From assembly GCA_947652115.1 (NCBI GenBank), contig OX393567.1, forward strand, positions 18,802,350 through 18,866,349: DNA of 64,000 nt, given 5' to 3'. The notes under the pieces are model-generated. The model searched no databases. It had not been told where the DNA came from and saw only the letters and a program-made list of their open reading frames with translations. Source of the stretch: Blastomussa wellsi. Its lineage: Eukaryota > Cnidaria > Anthozoa > Scleractinia > Plerogyridae. Each line of letters begins with the position of its first letter. Position 1 is the stretch's first letter. Positions 47,971 through 59,040 of the stretch are shown in pieces. The position numbers were made by a program, and so were the translations under genes.

Positions 47971-50900
47971 ATGACACTCATGATTTGTTTACGCACACAG
48001 TCTTTTAATTTTTGCCTCGCTCACCGCGCACTTCGATTGGTCGAGACAACAATCATTTTTGGCATGGCTTGCGGTTGAAGGGTTTAAGAGTAGTGCTCTC
48101 GACCTCGAAGGCTCAAAACTCTTCGTGATTGACATGGAATAGCAGGCAGTGAAATAGGTGATCTGAACTCGACAAAGTGTGCGCGTGAAACTAGTGCACT
48201 ACCACATGTTTCCCAACCGGTGCAGAATTGTCGCTGAAAGGTAAGAATTCTGACATTGCCGTTTAAATTCTGCTTTTGCGATCAGTTCAGTGCTGGATGC
48301 TGACTGGAATTGGGCACATTGTGTATCATGTTTTCGGGCATGATACAGAATCAACTTTTATCGATTGTCATGCGAACATTTGCACACACATGTTAGCTTG
48401 TTAGACCTGTTAAGTTCTGCTTTTGGACGCAGAAACAGCTTATGTATTTCGATGTTTGTGCCTGCATTGAAAATTTCAGTGGATGTTGGTTTCTTTACTA
48501 TTTAAGAACGGGACAGTTCCATCAGAGCTGGTCACACAAGACACACAAGCAGTTCGGTCGGTCGATCGGTTTACTTTCTGTGAGGCTTCTGTGGAGAGAA
48601 AAGACTAAAAGAGACCAAAAGATTATTAACAAAATATCGACGGCTGAGTGCGTTGAAAGAAACCCACAGCGTGAATCACTTGCATTTCAAAATAGTCTGA
48701 AACATACGAGATGAGAGAGCTTTTAATCTTTTCATTCGCGGTGCTCGCTTATAAAGGACTATGAAATGGTTTTTGCCTTCTTATGCTTTCTATTATAATG
48801 TTCTGAAGAGTTATTCTTTTTGATATATTTTCATTTGCTAATAGCTAGTGTGCTTATAGTAAGAGCACAATCTTCTTAGATTTATAAACCGGGATTTTGT
48901 TGAAGAGCCGCAAGATTCCGTCATTTGATCCGTATGAGGTCATACTTTGCACTCTAATGTACTCTAATGATCAGTCACTAATAGACACTGGTAAACAAAA
49001 CAAAAAATAAAACATGCAAGGTGGCGATAAGATAAAAACACCAAGTCTTCTTCTCTCACCGTAAACGGGAATAAAAAGCTTCGTATTGTCAACGGATTTG
49101 AAAATAAAAGCGAAAACAATCATAGAAAAAGGTCGAGAGAAAAGAAACATTTCGGCTGGGCCCCGGGCCTGGGCTGGCCTCTCTTTACAACAGCACTGAA
49201 AGTCACATGAGCATTTCGCCTCTTTTTTTAAGTTTATTTTGCCAAAATTTTAAAACTGTTTGCAAGCGTCAAAGGATTTGTTTTATCTGACTCTCGTGCT
49301 TAGCGCTCTGCTCTGCAAAATTCACCAACGTTAGCTGCCTTCAATTTACACCCACTGTCACAATCCGCTGTCACACACTGTCGATCCGGATCAAAATTGA
49401 CTGATTTGCTGAAAGGTAATTTCAGAAAGATCGGAAAAAGCTGTTGATGCAAATGTCCATGTTATTTAGAAATCCTTGATTTCAATACTTACTTTCGAAA
49501 CAGTCGCCGAAGACCACAATTTGTTTTCAGCGAAGCACTCCAGTGATACGAGCTTGTATGAATAATAATCATAACCCGTGGGGGGGAGGGAGGACTCATA
49601 TATGAAAGGGGCGGGGATGCTTGTCAGACATTTTGAATGAAACCCCCAAAGGAGACCGATCTTGGCGTGGCCCAAGCCAGAACACCCCAAGTGAGATCAA
49701 AATCCTAAATTTACACCCCTAAGCGAGACGACAAGCATCCCCGCCGCTTTTATATGCGAGTGCCCCCCCCCCCCCCGCAGGAATAATAATCATCGTAAGG
49801 CTCATTAAATGGAAAGGCGAACATTCTTCTGCAAATAAAACATCTTCACTATGCACTAAAAGCTGCTATTAATAAAACTTGAGTCAGAAGAAAGACAACC
49901 TCGCTGCGAATTGCTGTCCAGGAAGAGGGGACATGGAAACGTTTTCATATCGTGATAAAGGTCGAAAATAATTTTGCTACGAGTGATAATGGAAAATCAC
50001 ATGGCAACATTGATTGCATGATCGAGAAATATAATTAAATTTGTTTGCTGCCTTACCTTTGAAAGCCTTTTTGGTTGCCTAACCTGTGAAAGCTTTTTTG
50101 GCTTAGATCAGAACTTCAATCTTGACCCCCTCCCCCCTACCCGAATCAGTGATGATTTCGCTCCTGTTTCGCGCAAAAAGCAAAACGCGCTATTTTTAGG
50201 GAACATTGAAATATGGGAAGGTGTGGTCTTAATGTTTCATTTCAATTCTCTTTGATTGCATGTTGGAACACTTTGTTACCTACCCGTTGCCGCAAAACTA
50301 GTCACAACAAAAAATTCTGAATTAGAAATTAAAAATCGTAAGATATTTAATAACATTTGCTAAATCAACATACGGGGTCAACCTCTGTGGTACCAAAATT
50401 TTTATCTGTTCTGTGCAAAGCCTTATTACTAAGGACACAGAACTAACTTTAGGCGGGAAAGAATTCTAAAAACGGATGCATATAATTTGTCACGAATGTT
50501 TGCGTAATGTCTCTTAGAGGAAAGCGCTTTCAAGCAACAGTTTTCCTTTCTTTTGACACACGTCAAAAGAGTCGCCATGCTCTTGCTGTGCGATAAAACG
50601 TTGTCACAGCTCTACAGTAGCATGATTTATATCTCTCGAGTGATGACCTTGGTCACCCTACAGGACCTACAATGCTGCACCGTTATATTATTGCTTCTCA
50701 AATAATTTGGATCGAATCCTCAAAATTCAGTTATTTTTTCTGTTGTTGGGGAAGATGCTTTTTAAGAAGGAATTTCTAATTTAAGTTTAATTTGTTTAAT
50801 TTAATATGCGAGTTTCAAGCTGTTAAATAGTGGTAGAAAAGGCCAAATAAACGGGTGAAAGGAAAAAATTAACAAAGATTCCAAGTCTTTTCTAATTCTT

Positions 50901-52098
50901 CTCACTTCGTAGACTCGCCTCGTTCCTCGTATTATCTACATACATGCTATATACATAGCCAGCAACAGGCCGACATTTAATTATTTCCTTGTTTAATTAG
51001 AACATAAAAAGAAAGCGAGGATGTATACCTTTAGGCACTGATACGGTTTTTCTAGAAACGACTTTCGCCACGCCTTGATCAGTGTATTAAAGAGGTATTA
51101 ATATCCGATCTGACAGTGTGCATTGTCCTTGCGAGATCAAGTTGTTTTTCATTCAAAAAGGGATCAAAACCCTACGGACATTATTCAGGGTTTTTTTACC
51201 TGTGGGGAGTGTTGTCTGTTATCAACACGCAAGATCAACCAAAATAACTTTAATTATTGTCCATGTCTTACAGCTGGGCAACGTTTCATTGAGTTCATTC
51301 CACAATTTATATTAGTATCAAATCTCTTAAAAGATCATAACAAAAGCTTCCCTTTGTGTGTAGTATTCTTCTGTTAGCGAAAAGAACAAAGAAACAGCAG
51401 CAACTCGTGTCAACTCTGCGGCGAGTAAATATTTGGAGGTATTCTGTTCCATGACACACTGTTCTCGTGCCTGTCGCTTAGAAAGACCTTACCGAGTCTC
51501 GAGCCACGTTGAACTTTCATGCAAATTAAATGGAGTAGGGTCAACTTAGAAAACGATCGCCTACAAATATTTTCGAAGCTAAACGACTTCGCATATGCAA
51601 TTCCACTTCGCAGCATTGAATATACCCTACTCAGTCCACGTATGTATTTTTGTTTTGATATAATCCTATGCGTTTGTGGTCACAAAGAGTCTCGACAGGT
51701 TTTTTGTGTCATGTCGCAGTAAGATACCAATACATTCAGCGGGCGCCGGCATACAACTTCATTTGCTGAAGGATGGCGAGAGGTCTGCTCTCTTAATGCC
51801 GAAAAGTTTTCCACCTTGCTCGAAACCCGCGCCAGTAAGCGCAAGAAAAAATAAAAAGTAACAATAAGAGGCCAATTTTCTCATTTAATTTTTAAAAATG
51901 AACGAGCAGCTGCCCACAGGTCTTGTTTAAAAGAAAGATGCACTTATGATAATTGCCTTTATTATGTTTGTTTGGGGTTAAATGCAAATGCATTCAATCC
52001 AAGTGCTCTTGATTGTCAGCCACTAGCTGTCATCTCACTTGGGTGTTAAGAAATCTGTTATTCACAGAGAACCAAATCGTTCCCCTGTGATTCTGCGG
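47971..52098. other. Intergenic upstream of the GPCR, no gene recognised
   Basis: No convincing coding frame. A foldback lies at about 49590-49765 (GGGGCGGGGATGCTTGTC and GACAAGCATCCCCGCCGC), ending in a poly-C run near 49775. The last few hundred bases before 52099 are presumably promoter sequence of the GPCR gene. Confidence 0.4.
49590..49765. repeat. Foldback repeat with poly-C/poly-G edges
   Basis: The arms CTCATATATGAAAGGGGCGG and CGCCGCTTTTATATGCGAG, with GGGATGCTTGTC/GACAAGCATCCC inside, are inverted. A G-rich run precedes the left arm (49579-49590) and a C run follows the right arm. Confidence 0.7.
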
Positions 52099-52106
52099 TA
52101 TAAATA
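52099..52106 (+). promoter_or_regulatory. TATA box of the class C GPCR gene
   Basis: TATAAATA with flanking GC (GCGGTATAAATAG) is a strong TATA match. It lies 87 bases before a good splice donor (TCAAG|GTACGT at 52185/52186), which would give a ~55-base non-coding first exon starting near 52129. Confidence 0.55.
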
Positions 52107-52128
52107 GATTTAACGCTATACAGTGTAT

Positions 52129-52185
52129 ATAATGATATGACCTAAGACATTCATCCATCGATTCAGATCTACTTCATAATTCAAG
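52129..52185 (+). other. Predicted non-coding first exon of the GPCR gene
   Basis: It begins about 30 bases after the TATA box and ends at TCAAG|GTACGT. The matching acceptor is TATTTTTCAG at 52376, giving a 191-bp intron; a second possible acceptor is CCTTACAG at 52454. The start position is inferred from the TATA box only. Confidence 0.45.
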
Positions 52186-52394
52186 GTACGTAAATTTATT
52201 CAAGTACAAATAACATAAAAGACTTTAAACAATAATAACCGGGAAACCTTTCTTTATTATTTTCGTCATTCTCGCAGTCAACAAAATTGTTTAGTGATTA
52301 TAAATTGAGTAAATCATAAAATGAAAGGCCTTCATTGCCATTTAAAAGTTTTGTGTTTTGCGTCTGTATTTTTCAGGATCGACCCGGGAAGTCC

Positions 52395-52532
52395 ATGATT
52401 CTCGTCTTGGCAAAATCTTTTCTCGGCAAGAACAGACCCATCTGGCCCTTACAGAGGAAAAGAAAACATGGGCAAGCACATCACAAGTGTATTTTGTATA
52501 GCGCTTTGGCTGTGCTACACGCTTCGCGCTGA
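52395..52532 (+). CDS. Upstream ORF overlapping the GPCR start (45 codons)
   Basis: In the 5' UTR of the predicted second exon, an ATG at 52395 opens a frame (MILVLAKSFLGKNRPIWPLQ...) that runs past the GPCR start at 52468 and stops at 52532 in a different frame. Its start context is weak (T at -3), so leaky scanning would be expected. Use of the acceptor at 52454 would remove it. It is probably regulatory rather than a protein. Confidence 0.4.
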   Translation: MILVLAKSFLGKNRPIWPLQRKRKHGQAHHKCILYSALAVLHASR

Positions 52533-55320
52533 TATCGTTTCCGCTGGGGACTCTCTAAAAATTTCCGGCGACGCGATAATCGGAGGCTTGGTGTCCGTAC
52601 ACCAAAAAGGAAGCGGGGATTCATGTGTTTCACCTGACTTAAATGGTATATTGATTGTCGAAGCCATTTTGTTTGCACTGAAAGCGATTAACGGACACAA
52701 GTATTTGACTCTTGGTTCCAAGCTAGGATGCGACATAAGGGATACTTGTCCGAAACCTGTTACTGCAGCCCTTGATCTGGTAGTAAATGCTAACAGACCA
52801 AAAGACCAACTTCTGGCTGCAGCTGTAGGTAATTTGCCGCAGCAGGTTCCCGAATATCACCGTGCCTTGCTTATGCTGTTCAGCAGTCAAACTGCTCACA
52901 TGAGTTGCATCACTTCTACCTACCAAGTCAAGTACAAGCCGGATCTGATCTCTCGTACTGAATTTATTTTTCATACCATTGCAAGGGACAGAAGCAACCT
53001 AAGAGCGATTGTTCACCTCGCGGCGGTGTTTAACTGGACTTACGTCGGAGTCGTGCTCGACGACAGCGCTGAGGGAAAGTACACGGCGAACCTTTTCCAG
53101 CAAGAAGCCGCGGAAAAATGTATCTGCGTCGGTAGAAAATACTCGTTGGCGTCAAACGCGAGCAGCGCGCAAATCCAGAAATTTATCAGTTCTTGGAAAG
53201 CGGAGAAGAATTTTTCAGTGGTTGTAATGTTGACATCGAAGCGCATATTTAAGAGCATTATTGACGAAGCGTTCAAGCAGAAAATGAGCGATGTTACGTG
53301 GATTGCAAGCGATTCATCTTGGGACAACGAGGCGAGATTTTCAACTGAAAATACTGCCGCTCAAGGGATGTTCAAAGTTGGAACGTCTGCGTCGATTGTC
53401 GAGTTCAAAGCACATTTGCAACAGCTTGTCACGTGCCCTGATCGTAACAAATGGATTAAGGAAATGGTGGCCACTGTCCCTGTTTCTGCGTCGCCGGACG
53501 CTAAATCCACTGTCAAGAGTACAACAATCCTACCTACCCAAGCACCAGTCGTTCCAACTGCTCAACAGAACAGCTCATCCAACTCCACAGGAAATGCTAC
53601 TGTTGCGCCTCCGACATCTACAGCTGCACCATCTCCTTCATCAGCACCCTCTACCACACCTGCCGTACCCACTAAGGCCCTGTGTAGCGATCCACCTTTT
53701 GGTGTTAACAAGACGTTGTTGGAGGAGCTCGTGGATACGCTAAAGTCTATTGCAGACAGTACCACATGCACTATCGACTCGATTTTTGCAGTGGCCCACG
53801 CTCTTTCTGCCAGAGAGAATTGCAGGACGAACTGTCCTGAAGATCACGACTTTTTCAAGTTTATTCAGAAGGTGAATTTTACCAGCCTCAGTGGGCACCG
53901 AATTAGTTTCGATAGTCAAAGAAACCTCAAAGATGTGGAGTACAAAATATGGACACTGCAGAAAACTGGAAGTGGTTCAGCCGTTTCTGCAGAAGAGCAG
54001 AAGAATCTTCAGCTCACAGCTGTCGGAAGCTGGAAGCAGTCTGGCAAGGAGACCGCAGAGCTGGTAGTGCGAAAACCAACAGAAATCAAGTGGAACACAA
54101 AGGAGGATGAGATTCCGAAATCTACATGCCACGATCCATGCAAGCCTGGTACATACAAGGCCTTGAAGAAAACCCGGGCTGCGGAGGAGTGTTGTTGGCA
54201 CTGTTTGAAGTGCGAGGAAAATTCCGTCAGCGGATTGGAAGACTCGTTAGCGTGCAAGCCATGCCCTGCGGGTTCCACAGCCAGTACAACGCAAGACGAG
54301 TGCATCACCCAGTTTGAAGACTACGTGTATTGGAGCGATGCTGGCAGCCTCGTCATGTTGTTCTTGATGGTAGCCGGCGTGTGCTTCAGTATCTACGTCG
54401 CAGTTGTGCTCTTCAAGAACAGGGACACACCTGTTGTGCGTCGAGCCAAGAATGCCCATCTACTACTCCTGCCCTTCATTCTTATCCTCTTCCTGATTCC
54501 TATACCCCTGCTCTGCAAGCCTAACGAATCTTCCTGTGAAGGCTATCGAGCTTTCTTCATTCTAACTCTCGGTATTCCTCTAGCTGCCTTAATAGCTAAG
54601 AGTGTATTCGTCGATAACCGATACTACGACTCTGATGGTCAAATTAAAGAGAGCTGGGGCAAATGCGTTTTGACACCGCGGGTTACGGTTGCCATAGGAA
54701 CGTTTATCATTCACCTGACTGTAACAATTCTCATAGCGGTTATGCTACCCAACGAGATTTTTCGCTATCCTACGGACGACCCATTCACTGTTTACATCGA
54801 GTGTTCCGTCCACACAGGATTTGGTTTCTTGGTCGTCATATTTTACATCATGTTCGTGGCAACAGCATATTCCCTCTTGTCCATGAGTGAAGAAATCACC
54901 CCGGAGAACGACATGGAAGTACGGTGGACGTCTCTTTGTATGTTCAACTGGTACGTTATCTGTTTCTTGTATGTGTCGGTAGAGTACGGCGCGGTCGGCA
55001 AGGGGAAGATCTTCGGCTTGGCCTTTGTGGATTTCTTGTTCGCTGTCAACATCCTGTCCTGTATCTATCTGCCCAAGTGGTATGTCATTGTCTTCCAACC
55101 GGAGAAAAACCAAGCCGACGTCTCGCCTTGGAGCATGTACGTCAAGACGCAGGAGAAAGTGTCTGTGCGCCTGTCTGAAGGCGAAGAGGAGTCCCCTGTC
55201 TTACCAAAACGAGGCACGCTAGCCAGCACTGCCAAGGAGTCTGGTAAAGGCTCGCAAGGTGACTCGGACATTGACGGCAAAAGTGAATCAACAGGCCTCA
55301 TCAATGATACGGATGTGTAA
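52468..55320 (+). CDS. Class C (family 3) G-protein-coupled receptor, mGluR/CaSR-like, 950 aa
   Basis: A cell-surface receptor with a Venus-flytrap ligand domain. Residues 1-21 form a signal peptide, with a strong Kozak start (AAAACATGG). The Venus flytrap spans about 30-535 (GGLVSVHQKG, LGCDIRDTC 86-94, NWTYVGVV 189-196, SDSSWDNEARF 281-291). Residues about 338-405 are a Ser/Thr/Pro/Ala-rich mucin-like insert. The nine-cysteine NCD3G domain spans about 554-612 (CHDPC, CCWHCLKC, CKPC). Seven membrane helices lie at about 626-648, 662-683, 694-716, 738-760, 780-804, 818-840 and 847-872, with C690/C779 placed for the TM3-loop disulfide, NRDTPVVRRA in loop 1 and PKWY in TM7. The NCD3G domain excludes GABA-B receptors. 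From memory of mGluR1, Thr149, Asp174, Tyr205 and Asp282 sit at amino-acid-binding positions, while the Gly-Pro-x-Ser-Ser site is replaced by NLPQQ. The tail ends TDV, a class I PDZ motif. The coding region has no intron. Ligand unknown. Confidence 0.92.
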   Translation: MGKHITSVFCIALWLCYTLRADIVSAGDSLKISGDAIIGGLVSVHQKGSGDSCVSPDLNGILIVEAILFALKAINGHKYLTLGSKLGCDIRDTCPKPVTAALDLVVNANRPKDQLLAAAVGNLPQQVPEYHRALLMLFSSQTAHMSCITSTYQVKYKPDLISRTEFIFHTIARDRSNLRAIVHLAAVFNWTYVGVVLDDSAEGKYTANLFQQEAAEKCICVGRKYSLASNASSAQIQKFISSWKAEKNFSVVVMLTSKRIFKSIIDEAFKQKMSDVTWIASDSSWDNEARFSTENTAAQGMFKVGTSASIVEFKAHLQQLVTCPDRNKWIKEMVATVPVSASPDAKSTVKSTTILPTQAPVVPTAQQNSSSNSTGNATVAPPTSTAAPSPSSAPSTTPAVPTKALCSDPPFGVNKTLLEELVDTLKSIADSTTCTIDSIFAVAHALSARENCRTNCPEDHDFFKFIQKVNFTSLSGHRISFDSQRNLKDVEYKIWTLQKTGSGSAVSAEEQKNLQLTAVGSWKQSGKETAELVVRKPTEIKWNTKEDEIPKSTCHDPCKPGTYKALKKTRAAEECCWHCLKCEENSVSGLEDSLACKPCPAGSTASTTQDECITQFEDYVYWSDAGSLVMLFLMVAGVCFSIYVAVVLFKNRDTPVVRRAKNAHLLLLPFILILFLIPIPLLCKPNESSCEGYRAFFILTLGIPLAALIAKSVFVDNRYYDSDGQIKESWGKCVLTPRVTVAIGTFIIHLTVTILIAVMLPNEIFRYPTDDPFTVYIECSVHTGFGFLVVIFYIMFVATAYSLLSMSEEITPENDMEVRWTSLCMFNWYVICFLYVSVEYGAVGKGKIFGLAFVDFLFAVNILSCIYLPKWYVIVFQPEKNQADVSPWSMYVKTQEKVSVRLSEGEEESPVLPKRGTLASTAKESGKGSQGDSDIDGKSESTGLINDTDV

Positions 55321-57005
55321 AGACTGGCCGCCATTCTAGGATTTCAATTTTCGCCGCGTGGCGGTAAGAATTCAAATTGTTATTAGCAAAAATACAATTT
55401 TTTTTATTGGATATCAATCGTGATTGCAAGTATTCGCCAGAAAGTTTGCATGTTAACGATACAAAAGTGATTTATAGTCGGAATGTAACTGTTAGTTTTA
55501 GTTAAATGGGCTTTAATGGTAGTCATAAATGTAGCTCTTCTAGTCCCAGTATCCGCGCGGCAAATCTGCGAGAAGTGATGTCGCCCCATTGCCCTGGCGT
55601 ATACATGTATACCACAAGTACGATCTTGGCGTAGCTTAGACTAGGGAAACTTTGATACTACAGATAAACCAAACGAATCGAATATTCGGTGTCCGAAAGT
55701 AACCGGAGTGCTGGCACTACTTTTTAATCGGATAATATGAAACGGAACTGCTTAACAAAGTGCTGCGACTGGTTCCCAGAATGCAAAGTCAAAATGCACG
55801 CAGATTCTGTTGCGCGCTCAAACCTGTTTCCAGTGTCCGCATTCCCTGGAAATGCTGGCCAGGGAGGGTAGCGCGGGCTCTGGGGACGAGGTTTGTTGGG
55901 CGGTATTTGACGTCACTTCTTTTTGATTTGCTATATTGCAGAATTTTATAGAACTTTAACTTGAGTTTTAGTTTCTAAAGACTAAACAAACTGTTTTGCA
56001 TATTTATATTCATGTAGACTTCTTTAGCTGACGCATTTTGTAGTTTGCGGCATCGGTGAGAATTCATGCGGCACTGAAGCTAGAGATTTTTTTTAGCGAT
56101 ATTTTCTTTGGTGGAAGATGTCTTGGAGGATATTTATGATGAATTGACTCTATGGTGTATAAATTCAGCGCGCAATATTCAACAAAGAAAAAGATAGTTC
56201 CTGCTATGACCAGAGATGCGTAACCACAAGCATCCATCTCGGACTGCATCAGATTCGACACATTAGACGTTATTAGTAATTTTTTGTTGTTTCAAAATCA
56301 TGGTAATTTCCAGAAGTACATAATTCTAGAAGTGTACAGCTATGACAATGGGTCTTGAGATATGCCTTTCGCGAATAGGCTATTTTTAGACTGGTTTTTC
56401 TTGTGCGCTAAGGGAATTTGCTCGCTCACGATAATATAATAATAATAGACGCAAGAAAAATTTCTATTTCTAAAAAGATATCCTTCAACACTGTCTCCAG
56501 TATAACTTCAAACTGAAATTGAACAGCTCCAAAATGTGTTTACACCAATGTGAACCTGCAAACAGTGGTCAAGTTGTATTAAAATTACTATGCCAGTGCA
56601 CTGAAGCTATAAATATATATGGAGTGATTTCACTATGAAACCAACAGGAGTTTTAGATCCCAACTTGAAAAACTCAGGCTGTCTTTTTCAAGTTCTCATC
56701 CTTGTGATCTGGAAAAAAAATATTAAAACTATTTGATATCCATCTCTGTGTCCCAGGAGCACTTCCTTTATGGGTGAGAGACCTTATAGTCATACTTTTG
56801 TGGCCATTTTACTAAAAAAAAAACGAAAAACGAAAAATGTCCGTGACGGTGTCTCTTTAAACTTAGACACCGGAACAGCATTATATCACTAACCACCACT
56901 AATCACTAAAAATTGCTCCCAAGTAAAAACTACTTACTTCCCCGAAATTAAACCACAAACTGCTGACGAAATACGGCGTAGTGTACGCGCAAAAATTGCT
57001 TGGGT
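55321..57005. other. GPCR 3' flank and intergenic DNA
   Basis: The GPCR 3' UTR should begin here, but no AATAAA is obvious in the first several hundred bases. An AATAATATAATAATAATAG stretch is at 56428. No gene is seen. Confidence 0.4.
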
Positions 57006-57295
57006 AAGGCCTAATGGTTAGTGCGCTGGACTCCCGATCAGACGATCCGGGTTCGAGCCTCGGCCGGGCACTGTGTCGTGTTCTTGGGCAAGACACTTTA
57101 CTCTCACAGTGACTCTCTTCACCCACGTGTATAAATGGGTACCAGCGAATTTACTGCTAGGGGGGGGGGGGGGGGGGGGTGGGTAACCCTGCGATGGACT
57201 ACTACTCCTAGTCATTTCATGCTTCAGAAAGCGGGATAAACTCCGGCCTGATGAGCCACTAGGCCCGAATGTACACTTTACCTTTAACTTTACCT
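57006..57295 (+). repeat. Full-length tRNA-derived SINE
   Basis: The head has an A-box region (CTAATGGTTAGTGCGCTGG) and a near-perfect B box (GGTTCGAGCCTC). The body is CTTGGGCAAGACACTTTACT, GTGTATAAATGGGTACCAGC, an ~18-base poly-G tract, and CTGCGATGGACTA. It is the most complete of about seven copies in the window. Confidence 0.88.
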
Positions 57296-57892
57296 GAGGC
57301 CACACGTCATTTCCTCGCGCGCAAGGTTTGTTCTAAATATAGCCTACTCGCGAAAGACTTTGCACGCGCCCTAATTCCTAGATGTAGACTTCTGCAATTG
57401 TGAACTTCTGGAATTTCTGATGTTCAGTCTTTTTTACACAATATTTCGTTTTATAAACACCTTGCACATTAATTTGATAGACGAAAACGCAGAGTTGGTG
57501 ATGCATACTTTTGGATGCCGACTTTTGTTGGATAAGGCTACTTATGTGTTAGGCATTTTTAGTTTTATTCGCAAGTCGGTGGCTTCAGAGAGATGATTGC
57601 CGCAACTTGCCGCGAATTCAATTTATCGTTTCCTTCATACAGATTCTATTTTTCAAAGGTGGGTTATATCCTATTTCCCTCCCAAGTTTGCCAACTCTCG
57701 TCTTACATGACGGGTAATCACGGGATGTTATCGTCCAGCTATTGAAAGTCTTCCTTAGTAACGCTTTTACTAATCTCGTCACGCTTTTGCTTATCTACCT
57801 CTAATTGGCTAACGTTTGCTAAACGTCCTCTTACGCTGTTACAAAATCTTCCTGTCACGTTTTTGCTAAACTTGCTGTAACGCTTTTACCAG

Positions 57893-58250
57893 GCCCCGGT
57901 TGTTAGAAGGGTAGCCGGATAACGCTATCCACCGGATAAATCGCTATCAAGTGGCGAAAGGGGAGCGAGGGTGGCGGGTTGGTGTGAGCGCTCGCCCTCC
58001 ACCAGTGTGCCCCGGGTTCAATTCTGGCCCGGTGCCATATCGTGGGTAGAGTTTTTAGGTTTTTATCTGGGTTCTCCGGTTTTCCTCGCTCCTCAAAAAC
58101 CAACATTTCTAAATTCCAATTCGACCTGGATAGAGGACCCGCTTGAAAACCAGCCAAGGCTCAAAATATCATTATTTATTTTAAACCAACTACGCTATCC
58201 ACTGGATAGTGATGTATCCGGTGGATAGTGTTATCCACCCTTTGAATAAC
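57893..58250. mobile_element. MITE with GGATAACGCTATCC-type TIRs, inserted in the minisatellite
   Basis: The left end has AGGGTAGCCGGATAACGCTATCCACCGG, mirrored by the right end CCGGTGGATAGTGTTATCCACCCT, with inner inverted GATAAATCGCTATC/GATAGTGATGTATC motifs. The flanking minisatellite units continue on both sides. It contains a SINE. Confidence 0.78.
57965..58165 (+). repeat. tRNA-derived SINE nested in the MITE
   Basis: GGTTGGTGTGAGCGCTCGCC is the A-box end and GGGTTCAATTCTGG the B box. The body has TAGAGTTTTTAGGTTTTTATC and CTCCGGTTTTCCTCGCTCC. It is a different family from the copy at 57006. Confidence 0.7.
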
Positions 58251-59040
58251 AGGGCGCTAAAAAGGACGGATTCCTTTGTAGTGCCCTGCCTTTACCATTG
58301 GTGTTTACTAATCTTCCTGTAACGCTTTTGATAATTTTCCTGTGCCGCTGTTTCAGATCATCCGTATCGCTTTTTCTAATCTGTAATTTATATAATACCC
58401 CTGTAATACTGGTACTAATCTTCATGTAACGCTTAGTTACTAATTCCCCTGTCCAGTAACGCTTTTACTAATCTTCCTGTAAAGCTTTTACAACTCTTCC
58501 TGTCACCCTTGTTCTAATCTTCCTCTAACTCTTTTACTGATCTCCCTGTAACACAAAATTTGCTAATTTTCCTGTAACGCTTTTACTAATCTTCCCGGTA
58601 ACGTTTTTGCTAATCTTCCTGCAACGCTTTTACTAATCCTCCCGGTAACGCTTTTGCTAATCTTCCTGTAACGCTTTTACTAATCTTCCCGGTAACGCTT
58701 TTGCTAATCTTCCCGGTAACGCTTTGGCTAATCTTGCTGTATTAACGCTTTTACTAATCTTCCCGGTAACGCTTTGGCTAATCTTCCTGTGTTAACGCTT
58801 TTACTAATCTTCCCGGTAACGCTTTTACTAATCTTCCTGTCATCCTTTTACTAATCTTCTTGTAACGTTTCTACTAACTACTCTTCCTTCCACCCTTTCA
58901 AGTTTACTAATCTTCTTGTAACGTTTTTACTAATTACTCTTCCTTCCACCCTTGACGTTTACTACTCTTCTTGTAACTCTTTTACTTTTTCTGTCTTCTG
59001 TAACTCCTTTGAAACCTTGCTCATTTTCTTGTTACTCATT

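Larger units (their letters stand above)
57751..59040. repeat. Degenerate minisatellite, ~23-bp unit
   Basis: Units of the form TAACGCTTTTACTAATCTTC plus CTG or CCGG recur from 57758, are interrupted by the MITE at 57893-58250, and continue to about 59040. The best-kept copies are at 58560-58860. Frames through the array are not gene-like. Confidence 0.9.

Noticed and set aside
24852..55320. A ligand-receptor link between the ANATO-like genes and the class C GPCR
   Set aside because: Known anaphylatoxin receptors are class A GPCRs; being on the same scaffold is not evidence of function together.
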